In this document: one piece after another, positions 19,044-26,853 of the stretch
How positions within the stretch are numbered: the first letter of the stretch is position 1
Layout of the letters: every line of letters starts with the position of its first letter
Origin: Collinsella sp.
GTDB lineage: Bacteria; Actinomycetota; Coriobacteriia; Coriobacteriales; Coriobacteriaceae
DNA length: 45,596 nt
Assembly: GCA_018382125.1 (NCBI GenBank)
Contig: JAGZQO010000015.1
Coordinates: 1 to 45,596 of the forward strand
Direction of reading: 5' to 3'
The notes under the pieces: generated by a model
The model's database searches: none
Seen by the model: only the letters and a program-made list of their open reading frames with translations
Told to the model about the DNA's origin: nothing
Made by a program: the position numbers and the translations under genes

Positions 19044-20563
19044 TGGTCCCTCCTTCCCTGGTACATCGCCGCCTCGAGCACGTGGTCCTGCGTCACCTGC
19101 TCGCTCTCGGCGACGTCGGCGATTGTACGCGCGATACGCACCAGGCGCACGATGCCGCGACCCGTAAGATGCGTGCGCTTCGACAGGCCGAGCACACACT
19201 TCTCCGCCGCATCATCGAGCTCAAAGGTCGAAACGACGCCGTCAATGGACCGTGTCTCGTCATCCTCGGCCTCGGCATCAGCATCGTCCATACGGGATTC
19301 GCGCCAAGCGCGAAAAGCGCGACCGCGCACAACGTAGTCACGTAACTCGGCCGACGACATACCCTCCGCGCCCTCGATAATCACCTGAGGGTCGGGACGG
19401 GTCACATCGATCATCATGTCGATACGGTCGGCCAAAGGACCGCGCAGCTTTGCCCGATAGCGCTCGACCATCGCCGCCGAGCAGCGACACGGTACCTCGC
19501 GATCGCCCAAAAAGCCGCAGGGGCAGGGATTGCTCGCAGCCAGCAGCTGAAAGCGCGACGGGAAGGTAAAGGCCCCGTCGACGCGCACGATCCTCACATA
19601 GCCGCGCTCGATGGGCTGACGCAGTGTCTGCAGCACACCCGTGGGAAACTCGGCAAGCTCGTCCAAAAAGAGCACGCCGCCATGAGCAAGGCTGATCTCA
19701 CCCGGGTGCACCGGGCGCCCACCGCCGATAAGACCTGCGGTCGAAATACTGTGATGGGGACTGCGGAAGGGCCGGTGCCCCGCCAACAAGCCATCAATGT
19801 TCTCACCCAAAACCGAATGGATGCACAGCGCCTCCTGTTGATCCTCAACGGAAAGCTCGGGCAGGATGCCGGTCATACGACGCGCGAGCATCGTCTTGCC
19901 CGATCCCGGGGACCCGATCATAAGCAAACCGAGCTCACCCGCTGCCGCCAGCGCCATGCCGCGTTTGGCAACCTCCTGCCCTAGCACGTCGGCATAGTCG
20001 AGTTCGGGCTCAAAGGTCGCCTCAACACCCTCGGAATCCAAGTAGTGCCGCGCGGCATCGCCCATGCCATGGGCAAGCTGAGACAAATGATCGATAAATC
20101 CGCAATCCACGCCCGCAAGCGGCACATGCTGATCGGACCTGCCGGCGATAAAGGACAGCCCCATGTCGCGAGCCAGCAGCTGAAACGCCACCTCGCCCTT
20201 GACAGGAAGCACCGTACCGTCCAAGCCAAGCTCACCAGCAATAAGACAACGATCGAGGTTGTCGCGGGGAATCTGACCATCGGCCGCCAATACCGCGATG
20301 GCGATGGGCAGATCAAAGCCGCTACCGGTCTTGCGAATATCGCCGGGCGCCAGATTGACCGTAATGCCCGAGCGCGGAATCTCGAACCCGGCGGAGCGCA
20401 TCGCACAGCGAATACGACCGCGTGACTCCATCACCTCCATACTCGGGATGCCGAGCATCTGGATGCCCGGAACGCCACCGGCAAGCGAGACCTCGACCGT
20501 GACGTGAATCGCCTCGACGCCGCGGATGCAGGCCGCGTGAACGGCAAACGTCTCGAACGCCAT
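19040..20563 (-). CDS. ComM/YifB-family Mg-chelatase-like AAA+ ATPase
   Basis: AAA+ helicase of the ComM/YifB family; in transformable bacteria ComM promotes branch migration. The 507-residue protein has a Lon-like N-terminal domain, Walker A GSPGSGKTMLARRM (about residues 215-228), FRSPHHSISTAGLIGGG, Walker B VLFLDELAEF, and a C-terminal Mg-chelatase domain with NPCPCGFLG and a CRC pair. The ATG start at 20563 overlaps the yraN stop (TGATG). It is co-transcribed with yraN and dprA, the same trio found in many bacteria. Confidence 0.93.
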   Translation of the reverse strand: MAFETFAVHAACIRGVEAIHVTVEVSLAGGVPGIQMLGIPSMEVMESRGRIRCAMRSAGFEIPRSGITVNLAPGDIRKTGSGFDLPIAIAVLAADGQIPRDNLDRCLIAGELGLDGTVLPVKGEVAFQLLARDMGLSFIAGRSDQHVPLAGVDCGFIDHLSQLAHGMGDAARHYLDSEGVEATFEPELDYADVLGQEVAKRGMALAAAGELGLLMIGSPGSGKTMLARRMTGILPELSVEDQQEALCIHSVLGENIDGLLAGHRPFRSPHHSISTAGLIGGGRPVHPGEISLAHGGVLFLDELAEFPTGVLQTLRQPIERGYVRIVRVDGAFTFPSRFQLLAASNPCPCGFLGDREVPCRCSAAMVERYRAKLRGPLADRIDMMIDVTRPDPQVIIEGAEGMSSAELRDYVVRGRAFRAWRESRMDDADAEAEDDETRSIDGVVSTFELDDAAEKCVLGLSKRTHLTGRGIVRLVRIARTIADVAESEQVTQDHVLEAAMYQGRRDQ

Positions 20564-21048
20564 CACGACACCTGCCAATCGAACGCGTTGTACTGGTGCT
20601 CGATCTCGGCGATATGTCCGCCGCGAATGGTGACGCCCACGGCATCGAAGCGAATCGCCTTGAGCGGATAATGCTCCATGAGATAGCAACTTGCGATGCG
20701 GCGGTAGCGGCGTTGCTTTTGGGCGTCCACGGCCTCCTCGGGAAAGACCCGCGTGCTGCAATCCAGTACGACGCGTCTGGTCTTGACCTCGGCCATCACC
20801 ACGACATCGTCGAGCTCATCGAGCAGCACCAGATCGGCCTCGCCCTCGGTGCAACGATAACCCTGCTCCAGCAAGGTGTAGCCGCGCTCGTTAAAGTAGT
20901 CGATGGTGATCAGCTCGCCCAGCATGCCCAGCTCACGGGGACTGAGTCCCTTGATAAACTCGGGCGTCATCGCCCCGCAGTCGAGCTCGCTGTTTTCCCA
21001 ACGCTCCTTGAGCTGCTGCGTCTTGCTCTTTTTGCTTGCGGCACTCAT
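20563..21048 (-). CDS. YraN-family endonuclease-like protein (UPF0102)
   Basis: A 161-residue protein of the UPF0102/YraN family with a predicted restriction-endonuclease fold; its function is not established. It shows ELITIDYFNERGYTLLEQ, GEADLVLLDE (about residues 72-81) and VVMAEVKTRR, the usual GE-D-EVK active-site pattern. A basic N-terminal tail of about 25 residues precedes the domain. The ATG start has AAAGGAG upstream. It leads the yraN-comM-dprA operon. Confidence 0.88.
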   Translation of the reverse strand: MSAASKKSKTQQLKERWENSELDCGAMTPEFIKGLSPRELGMLGELITIDYFNERGYTLLEQGYRCTEGEADLVLLDELDDVVVMAEVKTRRVVLDCSTRVFPEEAVDAQKQRRYRRIASCYLMEHYPLKAIRFDAVGVTIRGGHIAEIEHQYNAFDWQVS

Positions 21049-21146
21049 GGGGTCTCCTTTCCCGCACGCTGCAGTGCCCCGATGATGAGGGCACCTTTCA
21101 TGCGGGTAAGTACCGGAAGCAAACCAAAAGCTGACCAAATGCCGTC

Positions 21147-21190
21147 AAAAAACGGGCCGTACGAAGCAATGGTGTTGCATACGGCCCGCT
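21147..21190 (-). terminator. Intrinsic terminator of rnhB
   Basis: On the minus strand CGGGCCGTA pairs with TACGGCCCG around an 18-base loop, followed by TTTTTTGACGG. It lies about 50 bases after the rnhB stop. Confidence 0.85.
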
Positions 21191-21237
21191 ACCAGCAGGT
21201 TTATAAAACCACAGAGGTCCCTGTCTCCACAATTGAC

Positions 21238-22026
21238 CTAGAAAAGACGCTCAGTCTGCAGAAAGTTTCCGCAAAAGCTCACGCGGTGCAGTGGACAAAG
21301 TCCATGTTTGCGAATGACCTCGATATGCTCGGGGCTTGCATAGCCCTTCGACTCGGCCAGATGGTACTCGGGATACTCGGCGTCGTACTCGACCATCATC
21401 TCGTCACGCGTGACCTTGGCCATGATGGACGCCGCGGCGATGCAGGCGATTTTGGCATCGCCCTTCACCACATCGCGCTCGTTAGGAACGGCGCCCAAGG
21501 GGTTGCCATCCATGAGGACACAGTCGGGTTCAAGTCCCGTATCGGCCACGGCGCCCGCAACGGCGGTACGGATAGCACGGGCCATGCCCATCTCATCGAT
21601 ATCCTTCGGCGCGATATGGCAAAAACCAATCGCCGTCGCCACCTCGGCAATCTTCACAGAGAGCAACTCGCGACGCGCGGGCGTGAGCTTTTTGGAATCG
21701 TTGATACCCCAGACGCGCGGCTCCATAGGAAGACAGACGGCGCACACCGTCAAAGGACCGGCCACCGATCCGCGACCCACCTCGTCGACACCAACGACCA
21801 CCCCATCGCCGCCAAGCTCATGCATCAACTCATACATGCCGTTGACGCGCTCGCGCTCGGCAAGCTCTTTGGCATGGCGTTTGAGGGCGCGTTCACAAGC
21901 CTTGATCACTTGCTGGCGCGGATCCTCACGATAATGCTCCACGAGGGCGGGAATCTCCTCAAACGTAGCGCTCGCCAGCTCACCGGCAACCTGCGATGCC
22001 GAAACCGAGCTCGTCATGTTGGCCAT
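21238..22026 (-). CDS. rnhB: Ribonuclease HII
   Basis: RNase HII removes ribonucleotides and RNA primers from DNA. The 262-residue protein has a helical N-terminal extension of about 75 residues, then the catalytic core starting VVVGVDEVGRGSVAGPL (DEVGRG motif, about residues 80-96), NDSKKLTPARRELL, and MDGNPLG with the last catalytic Asp in VKGDAKIACIAAASIMAKV. The start at 22026 follows AAGGAGGG by six bases; an ATG a few codons upstream lies before this site. It lies between rplS and yraN. Confidence 0.95.
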   Translation of the reverse strand: MANMTSSVSASQVAGELASATFEEIPALVEHYREDPRQQVIKACERALKRHAKELAERERVNGMYELMHELGGDGVVVGVDEVGRGSVAGPLTVCAVCLPMEPRVWGINDSKKLTPARRELLSVKIAEVATAIGFCHIAPKDIDEMGMARAIRTAVAGAVADTGLEPDCVLMDGNPLGAVPNERDVVKGDAKIACIAAASIMAKVTRDEMMVEYDAEYPEYHLAESKGYASPEHIEVIRKHGLCPLHRVSFCGNFLQTERLF

Positions 22027-22052
22027 ACCAGGCCCTCCTTGCATGCAAATCA

Positions 22053-22086
22053 GATAAAAAGAAGGGCCACCCGAAGGTGACCCTTG
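22053..22086 (-). terminator. Intrinsic terminator of rplS
   Basis: On the minus strand a 10-bp stem (AAGGGTCACC with its complement) closes a TTCG-type tetraloop and is followed by CTTTTTAT. Confidence 0.9.
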
Positions 22087-22119
22087 TGTCCAAACGAGTG
22101 GACAGACGCTGCGATCTTC

Positions 22120-22461
22120 TTAGCGCTTCTCGGGGATGCGAGCAGCCTTGCCCACCTTGTCGCGGAGGTAGTACAGCTTGGCGCGACGGACGCGACCATG
22201 ACGAACGACCTCGAGCTTGGCGATCTTGGGGCTGTGAAGCGGGAAGGTACGCTCAACACCGACACCGAAGGACATCTTGCGGACGGTGAAGGTCTCGCGG
22301 GCACCGGCGCCGGCCATGCGGATGACGTCGCCCTGGAAGACCTGGATGCGCTCGCGGTCGCCTTCCTTAATGCGGTAGTGAACCTTGACGTTGTCGGCGA
22401 CGCGAACCTGAGGAATGTCCTCGCGGATCTGCTGACGCTCGATTGCGCGGATGTAATCCAT
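22120..22461 (-). CDS. rplS: Large ribosomal subunit protein bL19
   Basis: Ribosomal protein at the 30S-50S interface, 113 residues, normal length. It shows VRVADNVKVHYRIKEGDRER, VQVFQGDVI, RKMSFGVGVERTFPLHSP and the C-terminal KLYYLRDKVGKAARI, all family hallmarks. The ATG at 22461 has AAGGA seven bases upstream. It is here separated from rpsP-trmD, with which it often clusters, and has its own promoter and hairpin leader. Confidence 0.96.
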   Translation of the reverse strand: MDYIRAIERQQIREDIPQVRVADNVKVHYRIKEGDRERIQVFQGDVIRMAGAGARETFTVRKMSFGVGVERTFPLHSPKIAKLEVVRHGRVRRAKLYYLRDKVGKAARIPEKR

Positions 22462-22486
22462 GTGCAATTCCTTACTCTTCTAGAGG

Positions 22487-22510
22487 TGCCGTACCACCTT
22501 GGCCGGCACG
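22487..22510 (-). promoter_or_regulatory. Hairpin in rplS leader
   Basis: GTGCCG pairs with CGGCAC in the untranslated leader 26 bases before rplS. L19 leaders with a regulatory stem are known in Firmicutes; whether this one is related is not determined. Confidence 0.4.
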
Positions 22511-22530
22511 TAGTTGAACAAACGTATTCG

Positions 22531-22558
22531 AGTATACACGCGCGGGTTTCTGCTGCAA
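22531..22558 (-). promoter_or_regulatory. Promoter of rplS
   Basis: On the minus strand, -35 TTGCAG and -10 TATACT are separated by 16 bases, about 70 bases before the start codon. Confidence 0.7.
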
Positions 22559-22604
22559 GAACATTTTTTTACGCTGACAAAAAGACAAAACCCGCACATG
22601 ATAA

Positions 22605-22632
22605 CCGCCCGTCTCACGAATGAGACGGGCGG
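22605..22632 (-). terminator. Terminator-like hairpin after ppdK
   Basis: A perfect 12-bp stem (CCGCCCGTCTCA with its complement) closing a four-base loop, 40 bases after the ppdK stop. No T run follows directly (TTATCATG), so termination may be inefficient. Confidence 0.6.
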
Positions 22633-22670
22633 CATGAAGGGGGCTACGCTAGGCGTCTAAACCCAAAACG

Positions 22671-25421
22671 TTAGGCGGAACGCTTGGCCTCGAGCTTGGC
22701 CTGGGCGGCAGCCAGGCGCGCGAGGGGCACGCGATAGGGCGAGCAGGACACGTAGTCCACGTCGGCCACGTTAAACAGGCCCTTGATGGACTTGGGGTCG
22801 CCGCCGTGTTCGCCGCACACGCCAAAGTGCATGTCGGGATTGGTGGCGCGGCCCTTCTCGACGGCCAAGCGCACGAGCTCCAGCACCGCCGTGTCGATGG
22901 TCTCGAAGGGGTTGTCCTTCAGGATCTTCTTGTGCAGGTACAGCGGAATGAACTTGGCCTCGGCATCGTCGCGGGAGAAGCCGAAGGTCGTCTGGGTGAG
23001 GTCGTTGGTGCCAAAGCAGAAGAAATCGGCGTGCTGGGCGATCTCGTCGGCGACCATGCAGGCGCGCGGCAGCTCGAGCATCGTACCCACAGGAATGTTG
23101 AGCTCCACGCCCTCCTCGGCGGAAACCTCGGCGATGACGCGCTCGATGACCTCACGGGTCTGGACATGCTCGGCCGTGATGGAGACGAGCGGGACCATAA
23201 TCTCAGGACGCGGGTCGACGCCCTCCTTGATGAGGCGGGCGGCAGCCGTTGCCACGGCACGGACCTGCATAAGCGGCAGGTCACCGAAGACGACGGACAG
23301 ACGCACACCGCGCAGGCCGAGCATGGGGTTGGACTCGACCATGCCGTCGATGCGACGCAGGCGGGCACGCAGGGCGGCGAGCTCCTCCTCGGGAGCGCCA
23401 GCGGCCTCCTTCTTGGTGATGGCGACCTCGAGCTCGCGGGGATCGTCCAGGAACTCGTGAAGCGGCGGATCGATCAGGCGAACGACCACGTCGCGGCCGG
23501 TCATGGTCTTAAACATGGCCAGGAAGTCCTCGGTCTGGACCTTGAGCAGATCGGCCAAGGCCTGCTGCTTCACGGCCTCGTCATCGGACAGGATGAAGCT
23601 CTGGATGATGTTCTTGCGATCGCCCAGGAACATATGCTCGGTGCGGCACAGGCCGATGGCCTCGGCGCCAAACTCGAGCGCGAGCTCGGCGTCCTCGGGG
23701 TTGTCGGCGTTGACGCGCACGTGGTTGGCGTGGCCGCAGGTCTCATCCAGACGAATCTCATCGGCCCAGGACAGGATAGTGTCCAGGTCACCAGTAAGCT
23801 CGGCGGAGACCAAGTCAACGGCGCCGTCGACAACGATGCCCTGGGTACCGTCGATGGAGATGATGTCGCCCTCGTGCAGTACGCGATCGCTACCCTCGAT
23901 ACGCACGACCTTCTCGGCCGCGTCGATATGGAAGCGCTCGACACCGCAGACGCAGGGCGTACCCATGCCGCGGGCGATAACGGCGGCATGGCTCGTCTTG
24001 CCACCGTGGCTCGTCAGGATGCCCTCGGCGGCAACCATGCCCTTCAGGTCGTCAGGGTTGGTCTCCCAACGGACCAGGATGACCTTGTGGCCCTCGGCGG
24101 AACGCGCGACGGCGTCGTCGCTCGAGAACACGACCTCGCCCACGGCGGCACCGGGGCTGGCGTTAAGACCGGTCGCGAGCGCCTCGTACTTCTTGGAGGA
24201 GTCGAACTGCGGGTGCAGGAGCTGATCGAGCTGCGCAGGATCGATGCGGCCCACGGCCTCCTCGCGGGTGATGAGGCCCTCCTCGACCATCTCGATGGCG
24301 ATGCGCAGGGCGGCGGTGGCGGTTCGCTTGCCCACGCGGGTCTGGAGCATCCAGAGCTTGCCCTGCTCGATGGTGAACTCGATGTCGCACATGTCGCGAT
24401 AGTGATCCTCGAGCGTCAGGAACACGCGCTCGAGCTCCTCGCCTGCGGACTCAAGCCCCGGAGTGGTCTTGAGATCGGCGATGGGCTCGGTGTTGCGAAT
24501 GCCGGCGACGACGTCCTCGCCCTGGGCGTTGACCAGAAAGTCGCCGTAGAACTCCTTGGTGCCGTCGGCCGGGTTGCGGGTGAAGGCGACGCCGGTCGCA
24601 GAGGTCTCGCCCTTGTTGCCAAAAGCCATGGCCTGGACGTTGACGGCGGTGCCGAGCTCGTCGGAGATGCCGTGCTGCTTGCGGTAAATGCAGGCGCGCT
24701 CGTTCATCCAGCTGCCAAAGACGGCCTGGATGGCAAGGCGAAGCTGGAGCTCCGGATCGTGCGGAAAGACGGGCTTACCATCGGCGACCTCGAGCTCGGG
24801 GTACAGGGCGGCCTCGACGTTGGCGGAGAAGATGCCCTTGAAGGTCTCGACGAGCTCCTGCAGGTCCTCGGCCGAAAGCTCGGAATCGACGCGGACGCCG
24901 GCAACCAGGCGGGCCTGGGTCAGGGCGTTCTCGAACAGGTCGGCGTCGACGCCCATGACGACGTTGGAGAACATCTGGATAAAGCGGCGATAGCTGTCCC
25001 AAGCAAAGCGCGGGTTCTGCGTCTGGGCGATGAGGCCCAGGACGGAATCGTCGTTGAGGCCCAGATTGAGGACCGTGTCCATCATGCCGGGCATGGAGAA
25101 CGGAGCGCCAGAGCGCACCGAGACGAGCAGCGGATCGTTGGCATCTCCGAGCTTCTTGCCGCAGCGGGCTTCGAGGTCGGCCTCGGCGGCAACGATCTCG
25201 TCAAGCGCGCCGGCAGGCCAAACATTGCCGGCACCGGAGTACTCAACGCAGGTCTGGCAGGTAATGGTAAAGCCACCGGGGACCGGCAGGCCGATACGGC
25301 TCATCTCGGCAAGGTTAGCGCCCTTGCCGCCAAGCACAAAGTTCATAGACTTGTCGCCCTCGGTGACACAAGTGCCCTGGGCGTCGGTTCCAAAACGGTA
25401 AACCCTCTTGCAATCGCTCAC
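22671..25421 (-). CDS. ppdK: Pyruvate, phosphate dikinase
   Basis: PPDK interconverts pyruvate, ATP and Pi with PEP, AMP and PPi; in anaerobes it serves PEP/pyruvate balance and glycolysis. The 916-residue protein has the N-terminal ATP-grasp domain (VLGGKGANLAEM near residue 29; GVAFTRNPADG near 277), the swivelling phosphohistidine domain with HGGKTSHAAVIARGMG (catalytic His478, regulatory-type Thr476) and the C-terminal PEP/TIM-barrel domain with GTNDLTQTTFGFSRDD and FGVCGEHGGDP. The GTG start at 25421 (SDCKRVYRFG) has AAGGGGA upstream. The gene for its dedicated regulator lies across the island at 37156-38031. A LacI-type palindrome lies about 220 bases upstream. Confidence 0.97.
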   Translation of the reverse strand: MSDCKRVYRFGTDAQGTCVTEGDKSMNFVLGGKGANLAEMSRIGLPVPGGFTITCQTCVEYSGAGNVWPAGALDEIVAAEADLEARCGKKLGDANDPLLVSVRSGAPFSMPGMMDTVLNLGLNDDSVLGLIAQTQNPRFAWDSYRRFIQMFSNVVMGVDADLFENALTQARLVAGVRVDSELSAEDLQELVETFKGIFSANVEAALYPELEVADGKPVFPHDPELQLRLAIQAVFGSWMNERACIYRKQHGISDELGTAVNVQAMAFGNKGETSATGVAFTRNPADGTKEFYGDFLVNAQGEDVVAGIRNTEPIADLKTTPGLESAGEELERVFLTLEDHYRDMCDIEFTIEQGKLWMLQTRVGKRTATAALRIAIEMVEEGLITREEAVGRIDPAQLDQLLHPQFDSSKKYEALATGLNASPGAAVGEVVFSSDDAVARSAEGHKVILVRWETNPDDLKGMVAAEGILTSHGGKTSHAAVIARGMGTPCVCGVERFHIDAAEKVVRIEGSDRVLHEGDIISIDGTQGIVVDGAVDLVSAELTGDLDTILSWADEIRLDETCGHANHVRVNADNPEDAELALEFGAEAIGLCRTEHMFLGDRKNIIQSFILSDDEAVKQQALADLLKVQTEDFLAMFKTMTGRDVVVRLIDPPLHEFLDDPRELEVAITKKEAAGAPEEELAALRARLRRIDGMVESNPMLGLRGVRLSVVFGDLPLMQVRAVATAAARLIKEGVDPRPEIMVPLVSITAEHVQTREVIERVIAEVSAEEGVELNIPVGTMLELPRACMVADEIAQHADFFCFGTNDLTQTTFGFSRDDAEAKFIPLYLHKKILKDNPFETIDTAVLELVRLAVEKGRATNPDMHFGVCGEHGGDPKSIKGLFNVADVDYVSCSPYRVPLARLAAAQAKLEAKRSA

Positions 25422-25640
25422 GATACTTCCCCTTCTATGTGTTCGCACACACGACCGTGGTAACGAATCGACCCGCCGGATGCGGACCGTGAGGGAACTA
25501 TACGGCGGGTTTTGGGCGGGCTTGAGCAGAGGCTGCGCGGTTTGGTAAAAGTGCTAAAACTGGCGGTAAACGGTAGGTAAAGGTGGTTACCTTATGAAGA
25601 TACCAGTACAACGTAGTCGCAGGTCAAAAGCGGTATAAAC

Positions 25641-25658
25641 TGCTAAAGCGCTTTAGCA
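25641..25658. promoter_or_regulatory. 18-bp perfect palindrome, LacI-type operator candidate, upstream of ppdK
   Basis: TGCTAAAGCGCTTTAGCA is its own reverse complement, with a central CG as in LacI/CcpA-family operators. It lies 220 bases upstream of ppdK. Its core resembles the paired sites before adhE. Confidence 0.5.
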
Positions 25659-25753
25659 AAAAGCTGTAATTATTGGAATGGAATCTCTTAAACTACGCAA
25701 TAGCCAAGAAAGACAAAATCTATCAGAAGTATTTGTCCCAGGGATTTTGGTCA

Positions 25754-25772
25754 GAGTAGCTAATTTGGGACG
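25754..25772 (+). repeat. 19-bp island-flanking repeat, left copy
   Basis: GAGTAGCTAATTTGGGACG is found here and, in inverted orientation, at 37132-37150, six bases after the stop of the PPDK regulator gene. The two copies enclose the RiPP island. Confidence 0.7.
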
Positions 25773-25847
25773 GGGCTATTTTAGCCACCCCGGCAGATAG
25801 CGCGAATGCTTTGGCGGAGTAACGGCCGGGGTAGCTAAAAAAGCCCC
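25772..25847. repeat. Large imperfect inverted repeat (23-base arms)
   Basis: Arms 25772-25794 and 25825-25847 match at 21 of 23 positions and flank a 30-base loop. Both arms carry TTTTAGC-like and CCCCGGC blocks. It begins at the last base of the 19-bp repeat at 25754-25772 that recurs inverted at the other side of the island. It may be a bidirectional terminator or the end of a small mobile element. Confidence 0.6.
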
Positions 25848-26023
25848 ATTACAGTTTGAGTCGTCCGAAAGGGCGGCTCCTTACTAGTTCTGGTAATACG
25901 ATTGAGCCGTACCGATGGTCGCTGGCCGACCGCGACCGCGACGCGGCCTCCACCCGAGACCCCCATCTCGACACATAGCCCGTCATCCGACGAAAGCGCG
26001 CAGGTCGTCCTGTATAGGCGCAT
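25835..26023 (-). CDS. Small hypothetical protein (62 codons)
   Basis: Not recognised. The reading frame begins with ATG five bases after GGAGGGGG, a strong ribosome binding site, and ends inside the inverted repeat at 25825-25847. The product would be basic, Gly/Arg/Thr-rich, with two cysteines, no membrane segment and no known motif. It follows the ABC-gene terminator on the same strand. The GC content is above that of the surrounding noncoding DNA. It could equally be a chance frame in the remnant of a mobile element. Confidence 0.25.
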   Translation of the reverse strand: MRLYRTTCALSSDDGLCVEMGVSGGGRVAVAVGQRPSVRLNRITRTSKEPPFRTTQTVMGLF

Positions 26024-26052
26024 GGTGTCCCCCTCCGCCGCAAGAGGGAAAC

Positions 26053-26091
26053 GAAAAAGCCCCTCTTTGCCACTACGGACAAAAGGGGCCT
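26053..26091 (-). terminator. Intrinsic terminator after the ABC genes of locus A
   Basis: On the minus strand AGGCCCCTTTTG pairs with CAAAGAGGGGCT around a 10-base loop, followed by TTTTTCG. It lies about 80 bases after the stop of the truncated ABC gene. Confidence 0.85.
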
Positions 26092-26167
26092 CCCAGGGGA
26101 AACGTGTTACAAAGCCTTCTTTGCAGGACGATGAAGATCAGAAACCCAACGTCGTACGCGTAGGGAC

Positions 26168-26767
26168 TTACCCAACACCCACGCCATTTCGATCTTCTGG
26201 GCCTTCAACGCCACGTCCCGATAAGCATCCGGGCATCGGAATGACCTCGTCGCAAGCCGCAAGCATCTCTTCGTCATGAGTGACAACAATTACAATATGG
26301 TCTCTCTTAACCTCATGAAGCAATTTAATTAGCGCGCTCCGGCTCTTCGCATCAAGCGCTGAAGTTGACTCAAGAAACAACATGACGTCCGGCGATTTCA
26401 ACATCTGCCGCACAATTGCGATGTTCTGCTTCTCCCCGCCGGACACCCCTCCTTTCTTGCTGCCAAGCATCGCTGCCGCCCCGTTCTCCGCAGCGGCAAT
26501 CATTTTGTCTAACCCCAATATGGCAAGCATCCGATTCAGTTTGTCGGCCTCGAAATCATCAGAAAGCAGCGTAAGATTATCGAGGATCGTCCCCCCAACA
26601 ATAGGGGGCTCTTGCTCCGTAATGCCAACTCGGCACCGCCGCAATGCGTATCGGTCGATGCGACGCTGTGATACCCCGTTGTAGAGGACGGCCCCTTCCG
26701 TGTTATCTGGATATAGACCCAATATCACTGACAGCAGCGAGCTCTTCCCCGAGCCATTTCTTCTTGC
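26168..26767 (-). pseudogene. Truncated ABC exporter: nucleotide-binding domain only
   Basis: The frame encodes most of an ABC ATPase: a Walker A remnant NGSGKSSLLSVILG, Q-loop GITEQEPPIVGGTI, signature VSGGEKQNIAIVRQ, a Walker B region VMLFLESTSALD (Glu-Ser where Asp-Glu is usual, so the catalytic Glu is replaced) and H-loop VVTHDEE. There is no transmembrane half. An in-frame TAA stands at 26770-26768, directly before the Walker A region, and no good start codon follows. It lies about 90 bases downstream of the intact half-transporter, so it is most likely the broken partner of a heterodimeric exporter. Confidence 0.75.
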
Positions 26768-26853
26768 TTACTGTTTTTCTTATATTGTAACGATTTTCGA
26801 TAAGAGGAAAGATTACTCCATGACGCGCAAGCCCGAACTCTAAGCGTTTCCCA

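Noticed and set aside
22806..25463. Long plus-strand frame antisense to ppdK
   Set aside because: It mirrors the codon bias of ppdK and has no domain or ribosome binding site.
26107..26289. Separate small gene after the truncated ABC frame
   Set aside because: It overlaps the ABC remnant in another frame, has no ribosome binding site and resembles no protein.
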